The translations under genes and the position numbers were made by a program. Positions 7,278-12,874 of a stretch of 14,060 nt of DNA are shown here, one piece after another. This DNA is from Sulfitobacter sp. (lineage in GTDB: Bacteria > Pseudomonadota > Alphaproteobacteria > Rhodobacterales > Rhodobacteraceae), in contig JAPKCR010000012.1 in the NCBI GenBank assembly GCA_026421135.1, positions 1-14,060 on the forward strand, in the 5' to 3' direction. The notes beneath the pieces are model-generated. The model saw only the letters and a program-made list of their open reading frames with translations. It had not been told where the DNA came from and did no database searches. Each line of letters starts with the position of its first letter. The first letter of the stretch is position 1.

Positions 7278-7972
7278 CCGCGCCCGATATAGGGCATTTT
7301 CGCCGCCATTACGGTCATGAATTGGACGTTCGCCTCGGATGGCATCTGCGCCATATGCAGGACCGATGACGCCGCGTGTTTTACATCCATCGTATCCATA
7401 TCCGGGTTGGCCGCTTTGAGGTCCGCGACCAGTTCACTTTCTGCGTTGCCAATGTCAATCTGCCCGCATGCGATGTTGAACGGTCGCCCATCCAGCGACA
7501 GCGTGCGCGTTAGACCCGTCACCGCATGTTTGCTCATGGTATAGCAAACCGAACCGGGGCGCGGGACATAGGCCGACAACGACCCATTGTTGATAATGCG
7601 CCCGCCGCCGGCCTGTTTGCGCATCTGCTCAAACGCCAGTTGCGCTGCAATAAACATGCCATTGATGTTGACCTGCATCACCTCGGTCCAAACCTCTAGC
7701 GGGATTTCGTCAATGGGGCCGGACACACCAAATAGCCCCGCGTTATTGAACAACACATCGATGTGACCAAAGGTATTGAACGCGGTGCGCATCGCGGCTG
7801 CATCTGTTACGTCCGCAGGCAGTGCCACAGCATTGGGGTGCGCGTCAGCGATTTCGGCCAGACGGTCGGCACGGCGCGCAATCAATCCGACACGCCACCC
7901 TTGTTCCAGAAACAGCTCTGCGGTGGCCCGCCCGATGCCTGAACTTGCCCCTGTGATCAGAATCGATTTCAA
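7274..7972 (-). CDS. Short-chain dehydrogenase/reductase (SDR), NAD(P)-dependent, unknown substrate
   Basis: 232 residues, a classical SDR. The cofactor motif is TGASSGIG (7-14), followed by DVT near 54-56, NNAG (76-79), NINGMF (102-107) and the catalytic Ser131, Tyr144 and Lys148 (YTMSK). IARR after beta-2 could favour NADP(H), but this is not decisive. The start is TTG at 7972-7970, overlapping the helicase stop as TTGA. GGAGGAGGAAG ends just upstream and justifies that start. No in-frame ATG or GTG offers a better start before the cofactor motif. The gene is last in a likely luxI-helicase-SDR unit. Its stop overlaps the convergent TIGR02186 gene, leaving no room for a terminator between them. 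The substrate cannot be told from sequence. Confidence 0.88.
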   Translation of the reverse strand: MKSILITGASSGIGRATAELFLEQGWRVGLIARRADRLAEIADAHPNAVALPADVTDAAAMRTAFNTFGHIDVLFNNAGLFGVSGPIDEIPLEVWTEVMQVNINGMFIAAQLAFEQMRKQAGGGRIINNGSLSAYVPRPGSVCYTMSKHAVTGLTRTLSLDGRPFNIACGQIDIGNAESELVADLKAANPDMDTMDVKHAASSVLHMAQMPSEANVQFMTVMAAKMPYIGRG

Positions 7973-9507
7973 ACTTCCTCCTCCGCCTGCACATCCAGGC
8001 TAAGTGGTGCCGCCGCGACGGCGCGCAGATCATCCACACGCAACACGCCACTCGGTTTCGACAGACGGTTGCGCACGACCCAAATCAGCCGCTCCTGCGC
8101 CCGTGTGATCGCCACATAGGCCAGGCGCTTCCACAAGGGTTGCCCCGCTTCTGACCGCCCCATACGCGCGGCTGCATATAGATCTGGTGCAAACACTTGA
8201 ACCGTATCCCACTGGCTCCCTTGCGCCTTGTGAATGGTCACCGCTGCGCCATGCAGGAATGTGGCCCCCATCCGCGCAGCAAAGGGAATAAAGGGCTCTT
8301 CCTCGTCCGGCTTCTCGATCTTCACAATAGATGCCGCTGATATCTGCGGGTCCTCGGCCCCCATGACATGCAAGCGGCTAAACCCCGGCTTGCGACCATT
8401 GCCCAGATAAATCACCTGAGCGCCTTTGATCAAGCCACGTGCCTCAAGGTCCAACCGTTTCTTACGATGCTTCAGCGGCAATTCGATCCCATCACAGATC
8501 AACGGTTCTCCTTCCAGCAGCGCATCCTCTGGTGCGCCGTGAACGGACCGGAAGGCATTGATCAGACGAATGCGCGTCGCGTTGCGCCATACAAGAACGG
8601 GGGACCGCGCCATCAAATCGACCTCTACCCGTTGGCCCCAGACCACGCGTTCATCTTTTTTGGAGGCATCCTCGACCATCCGTTCAAATCGTTCGAACGT
8701 CAGATCAGGGTCGGCCAGCGCGTGGGCAAGATCCAGAATGGGGTTGTCAGCCTGCTGACGGTGAATACGGCTTAGGTTCAGAACACGGTTTTCCGGCAGT
8801 TTCTCGAACACCATTGTTCCGGATTGCCCTACCGGAGCCAGCTGCGCCGGATCGCCGAACAATAGCAGCGTCGGAAAAATCTCTTTCAGATCCTCGAACT
8901 GCTTGTCATCCAGCATCGAACTTTCATCGACCAACCCAATGTCCAAAGGTTCTTCGCGGCGCTTCCAACCTGTAATGAAATCACTACCTCGCAAGCCCGC
9001 CGCCGCCAACGCGCCCGGAATCGATTTGTTGTTGGCATAGAACGCTTCCGCCCGATCAAGCGACACCTCGTTCATGCCCTCAATCACCGGACGTTCGCCA
9101 TTGCCAGCCAGCCATTCAGCGATGCGTTCATATTCAGGGTCATAGACAGGTGTGTACAAAATGCGGTGGATCGTCGTTGCCGGGACGCCCCGCAGGCGCA
9201 ACACAGACGCCGCCTTGTTGGTGGGGGCCAAAATCGCAAGCGACCGCTTGTCCTTGCGTTTACGAGATTCATAATCGCCAGAGACAATATCAACGCCCGC
9301 CGCTTCCAGCGCCTTATAAAGCTCTGCCAATAGAAGCGTTTTGCCCGATCCGGCCTTTCCGGTCACGGCCATCACCTGATCCTTGCCTCCAGCGGGAGGC
9401 ATCAGCAGGCTGTCTTCCAAATTGATCCCAGCAAGCCGCAACATTTCAACGACGCTGTCGTAAGCGGCGGCCTGATCATCTGAATAGGTAAGCGTTGGTG
9501 TTGTCAT
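7969..9507 (-). CDS. RecD/Dda-like superfamily 1B ATP-dependent DNA helicase
   Basis: 512 residues with the SF1 helicase motifs in order: Q-motif region SDDQAAAYD (9-17), Walker A GKAGSGKT (50-57), Ia APTNKAA (94-100), Walker B LVDESSM (192-198), III GDPAQLAPVG (218-227), V TIHKAQGSQWD (424-434) and VI VAITRAQERL (465-474). The spacing and the short length (RecD2 proteins exceed 700 residues) place it with compact RecD-like/Dda helicases that move 5'-3' on single-stranded DNA. No RecB or RecC gene is near, so it is not the RecD of RecBCD. The ATG at 9507 has AGGG seven bases upstream (9518-9515). It starts 41 bp after luxI and its TGA overlaps the SDR start, suggesting co-transcription. Its cellular role (replication restart or repair) is inferred from the family only. 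Confidence 0.88.
   Translation of the reverse strand: MTTPTLTYSDDQAAAYDSVVEMLRLAGINLEDSLLMPPAGGKDQVMAVTGKAGSGKTLLLAELYKALEAAGVDIVSGDYESRKRKDKRSLAILAPTNKAASVLRLRGVPATTIHRILYTPVYDPEYERIAEWLAGNGERPVIEGMNEVSLDRAEAFYANNKSIPGALAAAGLRGSDFITGWKRREEPLDIGLVDESSMLDDKQFEDLKEIFPTLLLFGDPAQLAPVGQSGTMVFEKLPENRVLNLSRIHRQQADNPILDLAHALADPDLTFERFERMVEDASKKDERVVWGQRVEVDLMARSPVLVWRNATRIRLINAFRSVHGAPEDALLEGEPLICDGIELPLKHRKKRLDLEARGLIKGAQVIYLGNGRKPGFSRLHVMGAEDPQISAASIVKIEKPDEEEPFIPFAARMGATFLHGAAVTIHKAQGSQWDTVQVFAPDLYAAARMGRSEAGQPLWKRLAYVAITRAQERLIWVVRNRLSKPSGVLRVDDLRAVAAAPLSLDVQAEEEV
7974..7984 (-). promoter_or_regulatory. Strong Shine-Dalgarno sequence deciding the TTG start of the SDR gene
   Basis: On the minus strand GGAGGAGGAAG occupies 7984 to 7974, directly before the TTG at 7972. 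It lies inside the end of the helicase gene, encoding its Glu-rich C-terminus. The near-perfect purine run explains how a TTG codon within a TTGA overlap can be used. Confidence 0.7.
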
Positions 9508-9548
9508 GGCGCGACCCTAAATCAGGGCCGCGCCGGGGGCCAGACAGC

Positions 9549-10184
9549 TTAGCCGTTAATCGCAGTCTTCATCGGAAAAGAGGGGCCAAACCGCTGTTCA
9601 AACCATTCAGCAGATTGCTGCGGCAAAATACCGGCCCGCTCCGCCACACGTGCTTGTGCCGCTTCCTCAAAACTCCAAAGTCCCACACTGATCTTTGCCT
9701 TCCCTTCGCCGCTGCTGCCAAGTATTTCGGGCGAGGACCCGGTCATCCGATAAATCCGCACCATCCGCGCATCAAAGACGCCTGCAAAATGTGCGATCCC
9801 AAAGCCCTGCATGATCTCGCCGCCGCCCAGCATCAGCGCCGCCGCCGCATGGGCGGATGCATCCCGGTTTAGGCAAAACCGGGTGCATTCCCAAATCAAC
9901 GGGCTGCAAATTGGCCCCTCCAACAGGTCGGCGAAATGTTCATTCACCATCGTTCGCCCCGTGGTTGGCAAAAACCGCATGGATCCCCCGTGCATCCCAT
10001 CGGGCAGTTCCCAGATTACGTAGAGCGGATTTAGCGCGTCATATTCGTCTTTTTCGAAACCGTCTGGGTCAACACAGACATCCCAATTCAAACGATCCTT
10101 GAATTGGGATGCTCTGTCTCGAAACATGCTGTCGCGAAGTTTTGGATAATCAATCAGTTCGTCACCGTAAATGTATCTCAGCAT
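9549..10184 (-). CDS. luxI: LuxI-family acyl-homoserine lactone (autoinducer) synthase
   Basis: 211 residues. The conserved LuxI residues are in place: Arg24 and Phe28 in FRDRASQF (21-28), Trp34, the acidic pair region FEKDEYD (43-49), Arg70 in GSMRFLP, and Glu99 and Arg102 in SPLIWECTRFCL (94-105). The family makes N-acyl-homoserine lactones from S-adenosylmethionine and an acyl-ACP or acyl-CoA in the cytoplasm. Thr/Ser at the acyl-selectivity position is not clearly readable, so chain length is unknown. ATG 10184 gives the usual N-terminus (MLRYIYGDEL). The best ribosome binding site is AGGGGG (10201-10196), 11 bases away and inside an inverted repeat. luxR lies 164 bp upstream in the same orientation, and a helicase follows after 41 bp. 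The C-terminal tail is somewhat divergent. Confidence 0.92.
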   Translation of the reverse strand: MLRYIYGDELIDYPKLRDSMFRDRASQFKDRLNWDVCVDPDGFEKDEYDALNPLYVIWELPDGMHGGSMRFLPTTGRTMVNEHFADLLEGPICSPLIWECTRFCLNRDASAHAAAALMLGGGEIMQGFGIAHFAGVFDARMVRIYRMTGSSPEILGSSGEGKAKISVGLWSFEEAAQARVAERAGILPQQSAEWFEQRFGPSFPMKTAING

Positions 10185-10197
10185 GATTTGCCGCGCC

Positions 10198-10214
10198 CCC
10201 TAGCTAAACTAGGG
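10198..10214 (-). repeat. Inverted repeat overlapping the luxI ribosome binding site
   Basis: CCCTAG (10198-10203) and CTAGGG (10209-10214) are perfect arms around a 5-nt spacer. On the luxI mRNA the 3' arm contains most of AGGGGG (10201-10196), the only Shine-Dalgarno-like run before ATG 10184. The hairpin would therefore mask the ribosome binding site. As DNA it could also be an operator half-turn element. It does not match the classical lux-box consensus. Confidence 0.45.
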
Positions 10215-10249
10215 ACCGGCATACAAGCCGCTTATTTAACGCCGTCCGA

Positions 10250-10274
10250 TGTCAACGACCGCCCAAACAATTGG
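10250..10274 (-). promoter_or_regulatory. Candidate luxI promoter -35 box with an adjacent small dyad
   Basis: Read on the minus strand, a perfect TTGACA lies at 10255-10250, with a CCAA-N4-TTGG dyad just upstream (10263-10274). A start of transcription about 35 bp downstream would fall near 10218, placing the 10198-10214 hairpin at the 5' end of the luxI leader. No convincing -10 hexamer sits at 16-18 bp spacing, as might be seen in an activator-dependent promoter. The assignment is tentative. Confidence 0.3.
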
Positions 10275-10315
10275 AAAGCAACGCATTCCTCCAAGTGGAC
10301 TTAAATCCCGGGGCA

Positions 10316-10342
10316 GTGAAAGGCGGGGGTTGGCCCCTTCAC
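10316..10342 (-). terminator. Stem-loop six bases after luxR (attenuator or weak terminator)
   Basis: Outer arms GTGAA (10316-10320) and TTCAC (10338-10342) and inner arms GGGG (10326-10329) and CCCC (10334-10337) form a nine-pair stem. It has a 4-nt loop and a 5-nt one-sided bulge. It lies directly downstream of the luxR stop (10351-10349). No T-run follows on the minus strand, so it may only partly separate luxR from luxI. Confidence 0.4.
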
Positions 10343-10348
10343 CATTCG

Positions 10349-11071
10349 CTAAACAACAATCAGGCCGCGGCTTAGCGCACGCGCTACAGCATGAGTTGTA
10401 TTAAGTGCGCCCAGTTTGAAACGCGCGCTTTCAATATAGACACGTAAAGTATGCTCAGAAATCGAAAGCGTGTCCGCGACTTGGGCCCGGTTATATCCAA
10501 TCGCAATTAACGTCATTGCATCGATTTCCCGTGGCGATAGCGCTTGGGCAATACCAGGGGTTCGACCCGGCTCAAGTTCGAGCGCCTTTTCGTTAAAATA
10601 ATGCGCGATCAGGATTAGGTCGCGGCGGTTGGCTTCGGCAAAGGCCTTCCACTCTGGATCGCTGCAAGAATTGTTGACCGTGAAAAGCGCAAATTGTCCG
10701 TTGGGTCCGCGGATTGGGACGCTAAAACCCTGATTGCCTACGCCATATTCAATAGCCTCCAAAAGCAGTGCGCGCGCGGCTTTGCTGGTCCAATCCAACC
10801 GCTTCCAGTCAACTGGATGAAACCGCTGATAGCATCCCGAAACGACCGGATCGGTACGCAAATAGTTCTGGGCCAAATAGCGCTGCTGCCATGCCTCGGA
10901 ATATGTGCCGCAACCATATTGATCGCCTGCTGAATCAACCCAGTGATATACGACATGCGCAACGCCATAGTGGTCGCGCAACGCTTCGCTGGCTTTTTGA
11001 AGCCCCTCAAACGTGGCGGTTTGTTCCAGTGCCTCCAATATCTGGTCTAACTTGGGTGAGATCATTACCAT
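10349..11071 (-). CDS. luxR: LuxR-family quorum-sensing transcription factor with autoinducer-binding domain
   Basis: 240 residues. The N-terminal autoinducer-binding domain (about 20-165) keeps the ligand-pocket residues known from TraR and LasR as far as can be aligned by eye: Trp61 and Tyr65 in AWQQRYL, Asp74-Pro75 in RTDPVV, Trp89 in PVDWKRL, and the Gly-rich VGNQGFSVPI (111-120). The C-terminal LuxR helix-turn-helix runs from LSPREIDAMTLIAIGYNRAQ (178-197) through SISEHTLRVYIESARFKLGA (203-222). The protein should bind an acyl-homoserine lactone, probably made by the adjacent LuxI, and act on nearby promoters. The start ATG at 11071 lies inside the end of a small upstream ORF, and an in-frame ATG at 11065 is possible. 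Neither has a strong ribosome binding site, which fits translational coupling to that ORF. Confidence 0.92.
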   Translation of the reverse strand: MVMISPKLDQILEALEQTATFEGLQKASEALRDHYGVAHVVYHWVDSAGDQYGCGTYSEAWQQRYLAQNYLRTDPVVSGCYQRFHPVDWKRLDWTSKAARALLLEAIEYGVGNQGFSVPIRGPNGQFALFTVNNSCSDPEWKAFAEANRRDLILIAHYFNEKALELEPGRTPGIAQALSPREIDAMTLIAIGYNRAQVADTLSISEHTLRVYIESARFKLGALNTTHAVARALSRGLIVV

Positions 11072-11225
11072 GCGGTTTCCGTCCAGTCCTATCTTTATGG
11101 GCGGAGATCTCGGCCAGAGCTACAATCGCGGTATCGTCCAGCTGTTCCGCCAAAGCGGGAAAGCCGTTGATTGTCGCGAAAGTTTTCAGATCGGTGAGAA
11201 CGTCCAATATCCAGTCACTTTGCAT
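11007..11225 (-). CDS. Small protein of about 72 residues overlapping the start of luxR
   Basis: The ORF begins MQSDWILDVLTDLKTFATIN and continues GFPALAEQLDDTAIVALAEI, an amphipathic, likely helical segment rich in Leu, Ala and acidic residues. Its composition is that of a genuine protein and not of an antisense shadow. My recollection is that small proteins with a DWILDVL.DL..FA..N pattern precede luxR-type genes in other Rhodobacteraceae, but I cannot verify this here. Residues 52-72 overlap the first 65 bases of luxR in another frame, so the two could be translationally coupled. The tail after about residue 46 looks non-conserved. GAGAA lies upstream as a modest ribosome binding site. The function is unknown: a regulatory partner or modulator of LuxR is possible, as is a merely coupled small protein. 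Confidence 0.6.
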   Translation of the reverse strand: MQSDWILDVLTDLKTFATINGFPALAEQLDDTAIVALAEISAHKDRTGRKPHGNDLTQVRPDIGGTGTNRHV

Positions 11226-11244
11226 GTTAAGATTCTCACTTTTT

Positions 11245-11270
11245 TGGTTAAATAATGATTAATATAACCA
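11245..11270 (-). promoter_or_regulatory. AT-rich control region with an inverted repeat upstream of the small ORF and luxR
   Basis: TGGTTA (11245-11250) and TAACCA (11265-11270) flank a 14-bp AT-only-but-one core (AATAATGATTAATA). The region from about 11226 to 11300 is far more AT-rich than the surrounding DNA, as expected for a promoter or a nucleoid-protein target. On the minus strand TTGGCA (11283-11278) resembles a -35 box, with TAATCA 16 bp downstream as a poor -10. The distance to ATG 11225 is suitable for the luxR unit promoter. The rest of the gap, 11284-11376, shows no gene. Confidence 0.35.
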
Positions 11271-11376
11271 TATCATGTGCCAAAATTTTCGCATATTCGC
11301 GTTTTCCAACTCCCCATTTCTAGCGGGTTGGCTGTCAGGCAAGTTGTTGTTTCAAAAACACCTGTCGCGAAATGCA

Positions 11377-11414
11377 AATCACCCGCGAAACGGAAAGCCG
11401 ATTCGCGGGTGATT
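11377..11414 (-). terminator. Strong hairpin after ccr, probable transcription terminator
   Basis: AATCACCCGCGAA (11377-11389) and TTCGCGGGTGATT (11402-11414) form a perfect 13-bp GC-rich stem. Its 12-nt loop itself contains CGG/CCG, able to extend the stem. It begins 25 bases after the ccr stop (11441-11439). On the minus strand the hairpin is followed by TTGCATTT, a weak T-rich tract, so termination of ccr before luxR is likely but not certain. Confidence 0.7.
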
Positions 11415-11431
11415 GTTTCCAAATTGGAAAC
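11415..11431. repeat. 17-bp near-perfect palindrome between the ccr stop and its terminator
   Basis: GTTTCCAA (11415-11422), a single A, then TTGGAAAC (11424-11431): eight-base arms fully complementary. It abuts the terminator hairpin directly. As RNA it would give a 6-bp stem with a 5-nt loop. As DNA its tight symmetry resembles a dimeric regulator site. Its role is not known. Confidence 0.45.
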
Positions 11432-11438
11432 TTGTTGC

Positions 11439-12719
11439 TTACTTCTTGGCTTCTAGCGCGTCTTCCAAAGTACGCAGCCCGGTCGTTGGTGACTGAACCA
11501 GAACAGCCATGTTTCCTGGTTTATGCTCGTTGGCCAACATCTTCATGTGTGCGTCGGGCAGGTCATTCCATGTGAATACTTCGGACATACATGGGTCCAA
11601 GCGGCGCTCAAGCATCAGTTTGTTCGCCGAGGATGCCTGCTGCAGGTGGGCAAAGTGGCTGCCCTGCAGACGCTTCTGGTGCATCCACATATAGCGCACG
11701 TCAAACGTCAGGTTGAAACCGGACGTACCGGCGCAGATTACAACCATGCCACCTTTTTTACAGACGAATGTGGACACGGGGAAGGTCGCCTCGCCGGGGT
11801 GTTCAAACACCATATCGACGTTCACACCTTTGCCAGTGATTTCCCAGATCGCAGCGCCAAACTTGCGGGCTTCTTTGAACCAGGTGGCGTACTCTGGCGT
11901 GTTCACAGTGGGCATCTGGCCCCAGCAGTTAAAGTCTTTGCGGTTCAGAACACCTTTGGCACCCAAATCCATGACGAAGTCACGCTTGGATTCGTCCGAG
12001 ATTACCCCGATCGCATTTGCGCCCGCGGTATTGATCAGCTGGATCGCATAGGACCCCAGACCACCCGATGCGCCCCAAACCAGAACGTTCTGGCCAGGCT
12101 TTAGATCGTGTGGTTCGTGACCGAACAGCATGCGATATGCAGTGGCCAGCGTGAGCGTATAGCATGCGGCCTCTTCCCAGGTCAGGTGCTTGGGACGTGG
12201 CATAAGCTGTTGCGCCTGCACATTGGTAAACTGTGCGAATGAACCGTCGGGGGTTTCATAGCCCCAGATACGCTGGCTGGGCGAATACATCGGGTCGCCG
12301 CCGTTGCAGTGCTCATCGTCGCCATCGTCTTGGTTGCAGTGAATCACAACTTCGTCGCCGACTTTCCAACGTTTCACCTTGTCACCAACCGCCCAGACGA
12401 TCCCCGAAGCATCCGAACCGGCGATGTGAAAGGGTTGTTTGTGGCCGTCAAACGGGCTGATGGGTTTTCCCAAGGCAGCCCAAACACCATTGTAGTTAAT
12501 GCCCGCAGCCATTACGAGAACCAGCACCTCATAACTGTCGAGTATTGGAACATCCACTACTTCTTCCAACATCGCAGTGTTTGGATTGCCGTGACGTTCG
12601 CGGCGAATGGTCCAAGCGTACATCTGCTTGGGTACATACCCCATCGGAGGGATCTCGCCGACTTCGTACAAATCTTTTTCCGGTGCGTCATATTGCGCGA
12701 TATTGGTATCCAGGGCCAT
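11439..12719 (-). CDS. ccr: Crotonyl-CoA carboxylase/reductase (ethylmalonyl-CoA pathway)
   Basis: 426 residues from ATG 12719. The enzyme reductively carboxylates crotonyl-CoA with NADPH and CO2 to (2S)-ethylmalonyl-CoA, the key step of the ethylmalonyl-CoA pathway for acetyl-CoA assimilation without isocitrate lyase. The sequence is highly similar, from memory, to Rhodobacter sphaeroides Ccr. Examples are GINYNGVW (with the Asn that in known Ccr proteins helps hold CO2), IAGSDASGIVWAVGDKVKRW, VVIHCNQDDGDDEHCNGGDP, the NADPH-binding VWGASGGLGSYAIQ, FEHPGEATFP and MWMHQKRLQGSHFAHL (with the expected active-site His). A GTG at 12731 would add four residues (METR), but GGAGA (12729-12725) sits six bases before ATG 12719 and overlaps that GTG, so 12719 is the start. 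No ethylmalonyl-CoA mutase gene adjoins it here. It is followed by a terminator and then the luxR region. Confidence 0.96.
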   Translation of the reverse strand: MALDTNIAQYDAPEKDLYEVGEIPPMGYVPKQMYAWTIRRERHGNPNTAMLEEVVDVPILDSYEVLVLVMAAGINYNGVWAALGKPISPFDGHKQPFHIAGSDASGIVWAVGDKVKRWKVGDEVVIHCNQDDGDDEHCNGGDPMYSPSQRIWGYETPDGSFAQFTNVQAQQLMPRPKHLTWEEAACYTLTLATAYRMLFGHEPHDLKPGQNVLVWGASGGLGSYAIQLINTAGANAIGVISDESKRDFVMDLGAKGVLNRKDFNCWGQMPTVNTPEYATWFKEARKFGAAIWEITGKGVNVDMVFEHPGEATFPVSTFVCKKGGMVVICAGTSGFNLTFDVRYMWMHQKRLQGSHFAHLQQASSANKLMLERRLDPCMSEVFTWNDLPDAHMKMLANEHKPGNMAVLVQSPTTGLRTLEDALEAKK

Positions 12720-12724
12720 GCGTG

Positions 12725-12729
12725 TCTCC
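12725..12729 (-). promoter_or_regulatory. Ribosome binding site of ccr (decides the start)
   Basis: GGAGA reads 12729 to 12725 on the minus strand, with CACGC between it and ATG 12719. It supports a protein beginning MALDTN, as in known Ccr proteins, over the GTG at 12731. Confidence 0.75.
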
Positions 12730-12785
12730 ACTATCAGAATTAGTTTGTGCCGCAGTGCAGAATCGCGGCGTCTAAGACGGGGATA

Positions 12786-12857
12786 TTGCCCCTAGCGCAA
12801 CAATGCAACCGTATTTGGTCCGAATTTGTAATTTTATAACTTTGCAGCTGCAGCAAA
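12786..12857 (-). promoter_or_regulatory. ccr upstream region with two TTGC-N7-GCAA dyads
   Basis: The 155-bp gap before ccr holds two dyads of the same geometry: TTTGC-AGCTGCA-GCAAA at 12841-12857, and TTGC-CCCTAGC-GCAA at 12786-12800, with centres 56 bp apart. The first also contains the perfect palindrome TGCAGCTGCA (12843-12852) and reads AACTTTGCA (12838-12846) on the plus strand. TTTGC/GCAAA elements are reported, as I recall, for RamB and related ScfR regulators, and RamB activates ccr in Paracoccus. Dual sites in the ccr promoter are therefore plausible. AT-rich DNA (TTATAAAATTAC on the minus strand) separates the dyads. No clear -35/-10 pair can be assigned. Confidence 0.45.
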
Positions 12858-12874
12858 TTTAAGGCCAAATGCGC

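Noticed and set aside
8368..8775. 135-residue plus-strand frame within the helicase gene
   Set aside because: It is opposite conserved helicase coding sequence and shows no motif or ribosome binding site of note.
10104..10304. 66-residue plus-strand frame over the luxI start and upstream region
   Set aside because: It overlaps the luxI N-terminus and its regulatory DNA and has no protein-like features.
10185..10348. Canonical lux box upstream of luxI
   Set aside because: I found no 18-20 bp dyad resembling the CTG-N10-CAG type; only the CCAA-N4-TTGG dyad and the ribosome-binding-site hairpin are present.
11523..12104. 193-residue plus-strand frame antisense to ccr
   Set aside because: ccr is strongly conserved on the other strand; long antisense frames are common opposite such genes.
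12719..12731. GTG at 12731 as the start of ccr
   Set aside because: It lies at the ribosome binding site itself, and known Ccr proteins begin at the position of ATG 12719.
12841..12857. TTTGC/GCAAA dyad as a terminator for the acyltransferase gene
   Set aside because: The RNA stem would be only five pairs with no T-run after it; a regulator site for ccr fits better.
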